7,580 nt of DNA from an uncultured Alphaproteobacteria bacterium (GCA_937124505.1 CAKZKV010000348.1:1-7580); one strand, 5' to 3'; shown: positions 1 through 6,950, numbered from the stretch's first letter. Notes: a model not told the origin generated them from the sequence alone. Numbers and translations: made by a program.

Positions 1-527
1 AGTTTGCCTGTTTCTTCCAGAAAACAAAGCCCGTGGACAGACGACCACAGAACCCGCGCGGCCATCTTTCGTTTCTGGGTCTGCCGTGCCGTATAGTAGG
101 GCTGGAGCAGCTCTTCCAGTGGTTGAAACAGGCTGTCTATTTTTTTCTGATACCAGTCTGGCAGCTTTTCACCTTCGGGCAGGCGATGCATGAACAGCAT
201 CAACCAGAGCCCGCGGTTGTCGTGTGCAAAATCATAGTAAAGCTGTGCCATTGCTTTCATGTTTTGCATCGGCGTTTTGTCCGGGTTGTGACAGGACGGG
301 CCGTTTAAAACCTCTGCAAGCGCCTCAAGCGTACGCGCATTGAGCGCGAGGGACAAACCGTCCATGGATGAAAAAAGATTGTAGATCGTTCCCGGCGCAT
401 AGCCAATTTCTTTGGCTACGGCGCGAGCCGTCAGGCCCTCAAAACCTTTTTCTTCCACAAGACGTGACGCCGCGGCCAGGATTAATGTTTCCAGTTCATC
501 CCGTGCGTGATCATTACGGCGTGCCAT
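1..527 (-). CDS. TetR-family transcriptional regulator with WHG-type C-terminal domain (3' end cut by window edge)
   Basis: A DNA-binding repressor-type protein, 175 complete codons visible; the stop lies beyond position 1. The N-terminal TetR helix-turn-helix is clear at about residues 15-58, with the motif LTARAVAKEIGYAPGTIYN followed by LF. The effector/dimer domain ends in W161..VHG (H165, G166), the pattern that names the WHG C-terminal family. The start at 527 is favoured by an AGGAGAG Shine-Dalgarno (535-541) seven bases upstream and by a promoter directly before it. The gene follows ftsK on the same strand after a 74-base gap, but its own promoter argues against simple co-transcription. 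The dyad in that promoter suggests autorepression (inference). Ligand and other targets cannot be read from the sequence; any adjacent regulated gene would lie left of the window. Confidence 0.93.
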   Translation of the reverse strand, partial: MARRNDHARDELETLILAAASRLVEEKGFEGLTARAVAKEIGYAPGTIYNLFSSMDGLSLALNARTLEALAEVLNGPSCHNPDKTPMQNMKAMAQLYYDFAHDNRGLWLMLFMHRLPEGEKLPDWYQKKIDSLFQPLEELLQPYYTARQTQKRKMAARVLWSSVHGLCFLEETGK

Positions 528-542
528 TGATTTTCTCTCCTG

Positions 543-582
543 TTGACATCTCCAGTATAAAATTATTTTGTACGATGTTCAA
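543..582. promoter_or_regulatory. Nested inverted repeat, likely TetR operator
   Basis: The inner dyad is GTATAAAATTATTTTGTAC (555-573): two 9-base arms around one central base with a single mismatched pair. It fills the spacer between the -35 and -10 boxes of the tetR promoter and overlaps the -10. An outer pair, TTGACATC (543-550) and GATGTTCAA (574-582), is also nearly complementary, with one extra base in the right arm. TetR dimers commonly bind such dyads over their own promoters, so autorepression is the natural reading. Binding itself is inference. Confidence 0.6.
554..582 (-). promoter_or_regulatory. Sigma70-type promoter of the tetR gene
   Basis: On the minus strand a -35 box TTGAAC (577-582) and a -10 box TATACT (554-559) are separated by exactly 17 bases. 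Transcription would start near 547, about 20 bases before the start codon, leaving room for the Shine-Dalgarno at 535-541. The boxes lie in the gap after the ftsK stop codon. Confidence 0.7.
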
Positions 583-601
583 TAATTCTTGCATTGCCGG
601 A

Positions 602-3010
602 TTACTCTGTCCCGGTACGGTAGCCGGACGCGTCCCCGACCAGTACCTCCCGCTTGCCTGTTTTGGAGGCCGGAGACACAACGCCCTGCCGTTCCATTTC
701 CTCGATAATCCGGGCGGCGCGATTATAACCGATTTGTAAGTGACGTTGAATAAAAGAGGTTGAAGCCTTTCCCTCCCGCGCAATGATGGCAACGGCTTCA
801 TCGTACAGTTCATCAACCTTGTCGCCGCCCTCATCGCCAAACATCGCGCCCATGACTTCGCTGCCGCTGTAATCCCCGCCTTCTGTGACTTCGGTGACAT
901 ATTGCGGTTCGGCCTGACTTTTCAGGAAGGTCACGACATTTTCCACGTCATCGTCGCTGACAAACGGGCCATGCTCCCGGTTGATGCGCCCGCCGCCAGA
1001 CATATAGAGCATGTCACCCATGCCAAGCAGTTGCTCTGCGCCGCCATCGCCCAGAATCGTTCTGGAGTCAATTTTGGAGGTCACGGCAAAGGAAATCCGG
1101 GTCGGGAAGTTGGCCTTGATCACGCCGGTGATCACGTCCACAGATGGACGTTGCGTCGCCATTATTAGGTGGATACCCGCCGCCCGTGCCATCTGGGCAA
1201 GGCGCTGGATGGCGTTTTCCACGTCTTTCCCGGCAACCAGCATCAGATCGGCAAATTCATCGACAATCACGACAATATAGGGAAGCTCAATGAGGTCTAG
1301 CGGCTGCTCTTCATAAACTGGCTTGCCAGTATCCGCGTCAAAGCCTGTTTGCACTTTGCGCATCAGGATTTCGCCCTTGTTGCGCGCTTCGCGGATGCGC
1401 TGGTTATAGCCTTCAATATTACGAACGCCCAGCTTCGACATGGAACGGTAACGGTCTTCCATCTCCGCAACCGTCCATTTCAGGGAGACGACCGCCTTGC
1501 CCGGTTCCGTCACGACCGGGGAGAGCAGGTGCGGAATATCGTCATAAACCGAAAGTTCCAGCATTTTCGGATCAATCATGATAAAGCGGCATTTTTCCGG
1601 CGGCAGACGGTAAATCAGGGAGAGGATCATCGTGTTGACGGCCACGGATTTCCCGGAGCCGGTTGTACCGGCCACCAGTAAGTGCGGCATCTTGGACAAA
1701 TCACCAATGACGGGTTTGCCGCCAATATCCTTCCCAAGGATCAGGGGCAGTGTGGCCTTGGTTTTCTCAACTTCGTTCGTTTCCAGCAGTTCGCGCATAA
1801 AGACCGTCTGGCGGCGGGTGTTCGGCATCTCAATCCCGATCACGTTCCGTCCCGGCACAACCGCACAACGCACGGACACGGCGGACATGGAGCGGGCAAT
1901 ATCGTCCGCCAGAGAGATTACGCGTTGTGATTTTGTGCCCGGCGCAGGCTCCAGTTCATACAGGGTGACCACCGGGCCGGGATGGATGGCGGTAATATCG
2001 CCCTGCACGTTGAAATCTGCCAGAACATTTTGCAGCATTTCCGCATTTTGCCGCAATACATCCTTGTCAAACAGGGCAGAAGTATCCTGCTCAGGGACAT
2101 CCTGCAATAAATGAATATCCGGCAGTTCCCAGTCCTCATCCTGTGACAGGCGTAATTTATTTTGAGAGGGCTTCTTCGCAGATGGTGGCTTTGCAAGATT
2201 AATCGTTGGCGCAATGGGCGTGTTTGTCGGTTCCGGCTTCTTATTGACAGGGCTGGGCATCGCCTTTTTCAGGGTGATTTCCTGTGTTTTTTGTGCGGTG
2301 ACGATTTTTGATTTACGCGTCGCCTGATAAACGGGATCGTTGTAATGCTGCACCCACTCAAGGAAATGCCTGGCTGAGGCAACGGCGGATTGAGCTGTTT
2401 TTTTTGCAACCCCCAGGCAGGTTTGTGCAAAAGCCATGGATTCGGTTTTTGAAAATGCTGCAGCAAAAAGTGTGCTGGTGGCCAGAGTAAGAAGCGCAAG
2501 CGGATAAAACAGTGAAAACGGAAGGGAGGCATGTAAATGATTGATCATAATGCCGCCAATCGGCCCCCCAGCCCATGGATAGAGCCAGGAGGGAGGGGAC
2601 GGAATGATGGACAGAGCAAGGGAAGCGCTAAAGACAGCGATGCCGAACGTGATAATTCTTAAGGAGAACGGCTTGAGGCTGTGTCTTCTGAACAGAAAGA
2701 ATCCCCACAGCAGCGGAAAAAAAGCAAACAGATATGATGCTGCGCCAAAAGACTGGATCAGGAGATCAGACACATAGGCCCCGTAAGACCCCATCGTATT
2801 TTGTATATCGGGATTATTGTGGGCAACACTGGAGGAGCGGTCGTCCGCATGGTAGGTCATCAGGGCGATGAGCATGAACACGCCGCCGAGCATAAAGATG
2901 GAAGCCGCAACATCCATAATCCGGCGCGCAACAAAAATCTGCGCGAATTCCGGAAGGAAACGCAGCAACAGGGGGGCTTGAACTTTTTTCGGTTTTTTAC
3001 GAGGCGCCAT
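602..3010 (-). CDS. ftsK: DNA translocase FtsK
   Basis: Septum-anchored DNA pump that clears and aligns the chromosome terminus and activates XerCD recombination at dif during division. The 802 residues show the full family layout. Four membrane segments lie near residues 33-53, 87-107, 117-136 and 162-187. A Pro/Lys-rich linker runs to about 300, followed by the alpha/beta RecA-like motor. Walker A GTTGSGKS is at 448-455, Walker B IVVIVDEFAD has D584/E585, and ATQRPSVDVITG is at 618-629. The gamma winged helix (about 731-795) contains GYNRAARIIEEME, the part that reads KOPS DNA signals. The linker is far shorter than in E. coli FtsK (1329 aa), but the length is usual for alphaproteobacteria. 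The ATG at 3010 gives a basic N-terminus (MAPRKKPKK) before the first membrane segment; I see no clear Shine-Dalgarno. It is divergent from alr and has its own promoter. It appears intact. Confidence 0.98.
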   Translation of the reverse strand: MAPRKKPKKVQAPLLLRFLPEFAQIFVARRIMDVAASIFMLGGVFMLIALMTYHADDRSSSVAHNNPDIQNTMGSYGAYVSDLLIQSFGAASYLFAFFPLLWGFFLFRRHSLKPFSLRIITFGIAVFSASLALSIIPSPPSWLYPWAGGPIGGIMINHLHASLPFSLFYPLALLTLATSTLFAAAFSKTESMAFAQTCLGVAKKTAQSAVASARHFLEWVQHYNDPVYQATRKSKIVTAQKTQEITLKKAMPSPVNKKPEPTNTPIAPTINLAKPPSAKKPSQNKLRLSQDEDWELPDIHLLQDVPEQDTSALFDKDVLRQNAEMLQNVLADFNVQGDITAIHPGPVVTLYELEPAPGTKSQRVISLADDIARSMSAVSVRCAVVPGRNVIGIEMPNTRRQTVFMRELLETNEVEKTKATLPLILGKDIGGKPVIGDLSKMPHLLVAGTTGSGKSVAVNTMILSLIYRLPPEKCRFIMIDPKMLELSVYDDIPHLLSPVVTEPGKAVVSLKWTVAEMEDRYRSMSKLGVRNIEGYNQRIREARNKGEILMRKVQTGFDADTGKPVYEEQPLDLIELPYIVVIVDEFADLMLVAGKDVENAIQRLAQMARAAGIHLIMATQRPSVDVITGVIKANFPTRISFAVTSKIDSRTILGDGGAEQLLGMGDMLYMSGGGRINREHGPFVSDDDVENVVTFLKSQAEPQYVTEVTEGGDYSGSEVMGAMFGDEGGDKVDELYDEAVAIIAREGKASTSFIQRHLQIGYNRAARIIEEMERQGVVSPASKTGKREVLVGDASGYRTGTE

Positions 3011-3048
3011 TCGAGTGCTTGTGGGTCTAAAGATTCGGATTTATTATT

Positions 3049-3077
3049 ATGATAAACGTTTCGGGGCGGAGGTTCAA
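3049..3077 (-). promoter_or_regulatory. Sigma70-type promoter of ftsK
   Basis: On the minus strand TTGAAC (3072-3077) and TATCAT (3049-3054) are spaced by 17 bases. The predicted start is near 3042, giving an untranslated leader of about 31 bases. The promoter faces away from alr within the 125-bp divergent region. Confidence 0.6.
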
Positions 3078-3101
3078 GCTGGCTTACCTGCAAATCCTGC
3101 C

Positions 3102-3129
3102 TTGAAAAAGATTCAGGTGTGAGTAAGAT
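3102..3129 (+). promoter_or_regulatory. Candidate alr promoter, possibly giving a leaderless transcript
   Basis: TTGAAA (3102-3107) and TAAGAT (3124-3129) are spaced by 16 bases. The -10 match is only four of six. If it is used, +1 falls at about 3136, the first base of the alr start codon. The start codon lacks a strong Shine-Dalgarno, which fits a leaderless message but does not prove it. Confidence 0.35.
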
Positions 3130-3135
3130 TCAAGA

Positions 3136-4239
3136 ATGCTCCGCTTTCCGTCCATCTTGCACATAGATTTAAAGGCCCTGCAATCTAATTACAAGATGCT
3201 TTCCACGCGTGCCGCAATGTCGGAAACCTGCGGCGTTGTGAAGGCAGATGCTTATGGTCTTGGGGCGGATCAGGTGGTCCGGGCCCTCTATCATGCCGGT
3301 TGCCGGACGTTTTTTGTCGCCCATCTGGAGGAGGCGCTGCAAATTGACGGACAATATCCTGATATCAAAATTTATGTTCTGAACGGTCTTTTGACGGGAG
3401 AAGCCGAAGAGTTTGCCGCGCATGAAACTATTTTTCCTGTTCTGAATAATCTGCAGGACGTCTCTGTCTGGCAGAATTTCGCCGCCCGGCAGCAGAAGAA
3501 ACTTCCCGCGGCCCTGCATATTGATACGGGCATGAACCGTCTGGGGCTGGGAACGCGTGAATATGAGACGTTACTCAGTGAAAAAGAACAGATTTTGCAG
3601 GGAATTGATATAAAATTCATTATGTCGCATTTTTCCTCGGCGGATGAAAAGAACCATCCTGAAACACCTCGGCAGGCGGCGAGATTTGCAGAAATCATGT
3701 CGCATTTTCCGCGCGTTCCCGCCAGTTTGTCCAATTCTGCAGGGATTTTCGTTTCCCCTGATTATCACTATGATCTGGTACGTCCGGGAATGGCGCTGTA
3801 CGGGCTGAACCCCACACCGCATACGGACAATCCGATGCAGCCTGTTGTGTCCTTACAGACGCGTATTCTGAATATCCAGACTATCAAGGCCGGGGAGTCT
3901 GTTGGCTATGGCGCGGCATACAGAGCCGAAAAGGAAGAAACGCTGGCAACGGTTAATCTTGGCTATGCGGATGGATTCCTGCGCTGTCTGTCAAATAAGG
4001 GGCATTTATACTGGCAGGGGCAGGCCTGCCCGATCCGCGGGCGGGTATCCATGGATCTGGTGACGGTCTCCATTGACCATCTGGGAGAAAAGCCGCAGGC
4101 AGGCGACATGATGGAAGTGATCGGCCTCTCTCAAAGTGCAGATGATCTGGCGGCGGCGGCAGGCACAATCGGCTATGAAATACTGACATCCCTTGGAAAC
4201 CGTTACAGGCGGGAGTATGTGCAGGAGGACTGTTGGTAA
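3136..4239 (+). CDS. alr: Alanine racemase
   Basis: PLP enzyme interconverting L- and D-alanine in the cytoplasm, supplying D-Ala for peptidoglycan. The 367 residues match the family length. The PLP lysine is K36 in VVKADAYGLGA. The second catalytic base is Y258 in VGYGAAY. Also visible are HIDTGMNRLG (128-137), the phosphate-binding SNSAG (199-203), RPGMALYG (216-223), GYADG (276-280) and RVSMD (303-307). The N-terminal TIM barrel is followed by the beta domain from about residue 235. The ATG at 3136 is the first possible start: an in-frame TAA lies at 3124-3126, and the conserved barrel strand ILHIDLKAL begins at residue 7. It is divergent from ftsK and is followed on the same strand by the MlaE-type permease after 139 bases. 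No terminator is seen after it, so read-through into the permease is possible. Confidence 0.97.
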   Translation: MLRFPSILHIDLKALQSNYKMLSTRAAMSETCGVVKADAYGLGADQVVRALYHAGCRTFFVAHLEEALQIDGQYPDIKIYVLNGLLTGEAEEFAAHETIFPVLNNLQDVSVWQNFAARQQKKLPAALHIDTGMNRLGLGTREYETLLSEKEQILQGIDIKFIMSHFSSADEKNHPETPRQAARFAEIMSHFPRVPASLSNSAGIFVSPDYHYDLVRPGMALYGLNPTPHTDNPMQPVVSLQTRILNIQTIKAGESVGYGAAYRAEKEETLATVNLGYADGFLRCLSNKGHLYWQGQACPIRGRVSMDLVTVSIDHLGEKPQAGDMMEVIGLSQSADDLAAAAGTIGYEILTSLGNRYRREYVQEDCW

Positions 4240-4327
4240 GGGGGAAAACGAAGCCGCTTGTGCAATGTTTTGAAATGCGGTACTTACTTGATGAGATCGT
4301 TAGGATCATTGCAAAAATACTTAAGTC

Positions 4328-4356
4328 TGTCATCCTTCGCTACGCTCAGGATAACA
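4328..4356. repeat. Short palindromic repeat (REP-like, CTGAGCGTAGCGAAGG type)
   Basis: Arms TGTCATCCT (4328-4336) and AGGATAACA (4348-4356) pair with one mismatch around TCGCTACGCTC. In one frame it reads VILRYAQDN, a peptide string I recognise from many spurious hypothetical proteins made by dispersed repeats in diverse bacteria. There is only one copy in this window. It sits between alr and the permease and ends 22 bases before the permease start codon, so it could form a hairpin in the message. It lacks a following T-run and so is not a canonical terminator. Confidence 0.6.
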
Positions 4357-4378
4357 AAACAGGAAAAGATGCTATCAA

Positions 4379-5194
4379 ATGGTACCAGAAGATAATATCG
4401 CAAGAAAAATTTACGATCCTGTGCTGGATCAGGTTGATCGCGTTGGCCGTGCGACCATCCGTTTTCTGACTGCTGTTGGCCGTCTGGTGGAATTTATGGC
4501 GCTGGCGATCCTGCATGTGTTTACGCCGCCCTATTTCGGTAAGAACATCCTGACCCAGATGATTAATATCGGCTATTATTCCCTGCCGGTTGTCGGCATG
4601 ACCGCCCTGTTCACGGGGATGGTGCTGGCGCTTCAATCCTACACGGGATTTACACGTTTTAATGCCGAAAGCGCGATTGCGGGCGTGGTGGTACTGTCTG
4701 TCACACGGGAACTGGCGCCGGTTCTGGCCGGATTGATGGTCGCCGGGCGGGTTGGCGCTTCTATTGCCGCGGAAATTGGAACCATGCGCGTCACGGAGCA
4801 GATTGACGCCCTGACAACTCTGTCCGTGAATCCGTTCAAATACCTGATTGCGCCGCGCATTCTGGCGGGAACGCTGATGCTGCCCTGTCTGGTTCTGGTC
4901 GGGGACATTATCGGTGTGTTTGGGGGCTATGCCGTGGCGATATATTCCCTCGGGTTTTCCCCTGGCTCATACCTGACGCAAACATGGGATATTCTTGAAA
5001 ACGCAGACGTTATTTCAGGTCTGGTCAAGGCGGCGGTTTTTGGCTTGATTGTGACCCTGATGGGATGCTATCACGGCTACAATTCCGGGCGCGGGGCACA
5101 GGGTGTTGGTGCTGCGACAACAAATGCAGTCGTTTCCGCGTCGATCCTGATTCTGGTCATGAACTATATCCTGACCCAGATTTTCTTTTCTTAA
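4379..5194 (+). CDS. mlaE: MlaE-family ABC transporter permease
   Basis: Inner-membrane permease of the MlaFEDB-type phospholipid transport family (also called Ttg2B/YrbE). The 271 residues fit the family length. The diagnostic core is ELAPVLAGLMVAGRVGAS (111-128), continuing to the coupling segment EIGTMRVTEQIDAL (132-145), which in this family contacts the ATPase. Hydrophobic segments lie near 63-85, 110-130, 160-187, 213-230 and 247-269. An amphipathic N-terminus precedes the first. The ATG at 4379 is the only ATG between the upstream in-frame stop (4352-4354) and the conserved region. An AGGAAAAG at 4361-4368 may serve as ribosome site, though the spacing is long. No gene for the partner ATPase (MlaF), the MCE-domain protein (MlaD) or the STAS protein (MlaB) follows; the next gene is a transglutaminase-like protein. 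The symbol indicates family, not proven orthology. Confidence 0.92.
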   Translation: MVPEDNIARKIYDPVLDQVDRVGRATIRFLTAVGRLVEFMALAILHVFTPPYFGKNILTQMINIGYYSLPVVGMTALFTGMVLALQSYTGFTRFNAESAIAGVVVLSVTRELAPVLAGLMVAGRVGASIAAEIGTMRVTEQIDALTTLSVNPFKYLIAPRILAGTLMLPCLVLVGDIIGVFGGYAVAIYSLGFSPGSYLTQTWDILENADVISGLVKAAVFGLIVTLMGCYHGYNSGRGAQGVGAATTNAVVSASILILVMNYILTQIFFS

Positions 5195-5249
5195 AGATTT
5201 CAGCAGGAACAAGAAATAATAGAGGTTTTAACAACAATAATAATATTCA

Positions 5250-5774
5250 ATGAACCACGATGTTGCAAAAAAGGTGTTCGAACGTATCAGGAATCAACCA
5301 TACCTCGTCACCACGGAGCAAGGAGAGGTCGCTCCAAACTGTTTTTTTAAGGGTTGCCAGCTTATTCATGAATTGAGTATTCTTGGCTATGGCGTACGGG
5401 GACGTACGGCTGAAATGGATTGGACGCGTACACCCCTGCCCCTTGAAATTCTTGATCTTATTCCAGATGATATCTTGCAACTCCACTTCTTTCCGGAAGT
5501 CCTGATTGAGAATGAATGGCGTATGCTGGATCCGTCGATTGATCCGGCAACCGCCAGAATCGGCTTTCATATGAATGAGTTTGACAAACGGAAGCAGGAG
5601 TGCTTCAAGCTGACGAAGGTTTATGAGCTGGAGGAACAGATTGTCGTTTTTAACAGGATTTCCCAACCTTCCTACCAGAAACATTATTTTGAGCGTACGC
5701 GTCCCTTTCTGCTGGCCGTGAATGCCTGGCTCGTGCGGGAACGCAGAGGTCATAAAGCTTTTATTGACTTGTAA
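5250..5774 (+). CDS. Transglutaminase-like cysteine-fold protein, function unknown
   Basis: A 174-residue soluble protein with no signal peptide or membrane segment. I read it as a small member of the transglutaminase-like (papain-fold) superfamily. C31 in PNCFFKG is followed 15 residues later by the LGYGVRGR turn, the usual distance to LGIPAR in the family. H79 in LHFFPEV and D94 in WRMLDPSID follow the typical H.W.EV...W..LDP pattern. Together they give a Cys-His-Asp triad. Members may act as proteases, amidases or transglutaminases; the substrate cannot be inferred. ATG 5250 is the earliest possible start, because an in-frame TAA lies at 5241-5243. No good Shine-Dalgarno is near; the leader is a run of AAC/AAT triplets. 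It follows the permease by 55 bases. The antisense reading frame here is rejected because the plus frame carries the motif. Confidence 0.72.
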   Translation: MNHDVAKKVFERIRNQPYLVTTEQGEVAPNCFFKGCQLIHELSILGYGVRGRTAEMDWTRTPLPLEILDLIPDDILQLHFFPEVLIENEWRMLDPSIDPATARIGFHMNEFDKRKQECFKLTKVYELEEQIVVFNRISQPSYQKHYFERTRPFLLAVNAWLVRERRGHKAFIDL

Positions 5775-5831
5775 GAGAAAGGCCGGGTTTTTTCTTAAAA
5801 TTGGGCAAGAAAATTTTAATCAGATATCTTA

Positions 5832-5837
5832 TATAAT
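5832..5837 (+). promoter_or_regulatory. Candidate -10 element upstream of the HAD gene
   Basis: A perfect TATAAT lies in an AT-rich stretch, with predicted +1 near 5844, about 20 bases before the ATG at 5864. I see no good -35 box at the proper distance (GAAAAT at 5809-5814 is the best placed), so strength is uncertain. Confidence 0.35.
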
Positions 5838-5863
5838 ATCAGGTAAGAGAAAGTGTGTGTAAC

Positions 5864-6487
5864 ATGACGGCATCAATAAAAGCTTTTGCGTTTGACATCG
5901 ACGGAACGGTTTATGCCTTTAACGATAAATATTTAAAGGCCTGTACAAAAGCGCTCAAACCCGGCTTGTTCGCTAACAGGGATGCTGTAGAAAGTGCAAG
6001 AGAAGAGGTTGCATATCATGGTTTGCATGATGGTGGTATGATGTCTAGAGAAGCAGCAAAATTAGTCAGAGACGCAAGGCATAGGCTGAAGGCTGATTTT
6101 ATTGATGCGTCTCAGAACCCTGATTTCAGGGCTCCCCTGCAAGCGTTGTCAGATGCCGGAATTGGTCTTTATACCTTTTCATACAGCCGGGAAAAATGGT
6201 GTCAGCAGGTTCTGGAAAAACGTGGCATTGCAGACTTGATCCCGCCGGATCACCGTATTACCCCGGAACAAGGCGATTTTAACAAGGGCCACCCAAGCGC
6301 CTACACATACCTGGCGCAGCGTATCGGATGCGCGCCGGGGGAAATTCTTTACTGGGATGATAAGGCACGCCATTGTAAGGCAGCTGAGGAGGCCGGGCTT
6401 TTTGCTGTGACGGTTAACTTCAGGACAGGTATTGAGCCGGCAGATCTGAATATGGCATATCAAACAATTCTGCAACCGGGTTCTTGA
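5864..6487 (+). CDS. HAD-superfamily hydrolase
   Basis: Cytoplasmic phosphatase-type enzyme of 207 residues. Motif I is FDIDGTVY, with nucleophile D11 and acid/base D13. Motif II is the stretch GLYTFSYSRE, with T104 or S106. Motif III lysine is probably K141 in NKGHPSAY. Motif IV is YWDDKARHCKAAEEAG, with D165/D166. About 75 mostly helical residues between motifs I and II form a C1-type cap, as in phosphoglycolate-phosphatase and nucleotidase-like HADs. The substrate cannot be assigned. I chose ATG 5864; an in-frame GTG at 5855 would add three residues (MCN), and the AAGAGAAAG upstream could serve either. The predicted transcription start near 5844 leaves a more usual leader for the ATG. It follows the transglutaminase-like gene by 89 bases on the same strand, with its own possible -10 box. 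Confidence 0.88.
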   Translation: MTASIKAFAFDIDGTVYAFNDKYLKACTKALKPGLFANRDAVESAREEVAYHGLHDGGMMSREAAKLVRDARHRLKADFIDASQNPDFRAPLQALSDAGIGLYTFSYSREKWCQQVLEKRGIADLIPPDHRITPEQGDFNKGHPSAYTYLAQRIGCAPGEILYWDDKARHCKAAEEAGLFAVTVNFRTGIEPADLNMAYQTILQPGS

Positions 6488-6512
6488 TATTGGAGAGATT
6501 CCATTCTATAGA
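6484..6512 (+). promoter_or_regulatory. Sigma70-type promoter of the lipoprotein gene
   Basis: TTGATA (6484-6489, five of six to consensus) and TATAGA (6507-6512, four of six) are spaced by 17 bases. The start would be near 6519, about 30 bases before the ATG. The -35 box overlaps the last codons and stop of the HAD gene. Confidence 0.5.
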
Positions 6513-6548
6513 TGAGAGAGTTTCAAATTTTTAGATGGAGTTATCACG

Positions 6549-6950
6549 ATGAAAAAATCTTTTCTGGCCTTTGCTGCTGTTCTTTTACTGGGTGGATGTC
6601 AAACAACAGGCACAACCACCACGGCGGCCATTCCGAACGGCTTGACGCCTGCGGATTCCAATATGACATGCGCGCAAATTCAGGCGGAATTTTCCCAGCT
6701 TGATCAGATTATTACAGCTGCGGGCGATGCGAAGCTGAACTCCCAAATGACAAGCGCAGGAACAAGTGCTGCGACACAGGCGGCTTACCAGACCGGGGCG
6801 GCGTCCAGTGCGCCGTATCTGGGCAGCTTGCTCGGCTTTGCATCGAACATGCAAAATATTAACGCCCAGCAACAGGAGCAACAATCACAAGCGGCCATGA
6901 ACCGCCGCAACCAGCTTCTCGGTCTGGCGCAGGGTAAGGGCTGTATGTAA
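6549..6950 (+). CDS. Small lipoprotein of unknown function
   Basis: A 133-residue precursor with a classic lipoprotein signal: MKKSFLAFAAVLLLGGC, cleavage before C17, leaving about 117 residues lipidated at the N-terminus and probably facing the periplasm. A Thr-rich linker (18-26) follows. Next come MTCAQIQAEFSQLDQII (39-55), an Ala/Gly/Ser-rich stretch with small-residue spacing (68-97), a Gln-rich run QQQEQQSQ (107-114) and an end of the form RRNQLLGLAQGKGC (C132). C41 and C132 could form a disulfide in the oxidising periplasm (inference). Similar small alphaproteobacterial lipoproteins share the MxC..I..E start and the RR..L..L...KGC end, as I recall, but I know no assigned function. The start is supported by GGAG (6537-6540) eight bases upstream. 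The gene is bounded by its own promoter and a strong terminator, so it is probably monocistronic. Confidence 0.88.
   Translation: MKKSFLAFAAVLLLGGCQTTGTTTTAAIPNGLTPADSNMTCAQIQAEFSQLDQIITAAGDAKLNSQMTSAGTSAATQAAYQTGAASSAPYLGSLLGFASNMQNINAQQQEQQSQAAMNRRNQLLGLAQGKGCM

Noticed and set aside
543..571. Plus-strand TTGACA (543-548) as a -35 box for antisense transcription into ftsK
   Set aside because: No acceptable -10 box lies 16-18 bases downstream; the sequence is better explained as the outer arm of the operator dyad.
1632..2114. Open frame of 160 codons on the plus strand inside ftsK
   Set aside because: It is a shadow of the FtsK motor domain, which is fully conserved on the other strand.
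2588..2598. KOPS-like G-run (GGAGGGAGGGG) within ftsK
   Set aside because: It misses the E. coli consensus GGGNAGGG by one base, and the motif of this organism is unknown.
4233..4469. 78-codon open frame overlapping the alr end and the permease start
   Set aside because: Its only familiar part (VILRYAQDN) is the translated palindromic repeat, and its end lies within the permease in the wrong frame.
5247..5753. Long open frame on the minus strand (168 codons) opposite the transglutaminase-like gene
   Set aside because: The plus frame carries the Cys/His/Asp family pattern; the antisense translation shows no recognisable domain.
5771..5795. Possible terminator after the transglutaminase-like gene (AAGAGAAA, GGCCGGG, TTTTTTCTT)
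   Set aside because: The stem would be about 8 A/T-rich pairs with a G-T wobble and a GC-rich loop, too weak for a credible intrinsic terminator.
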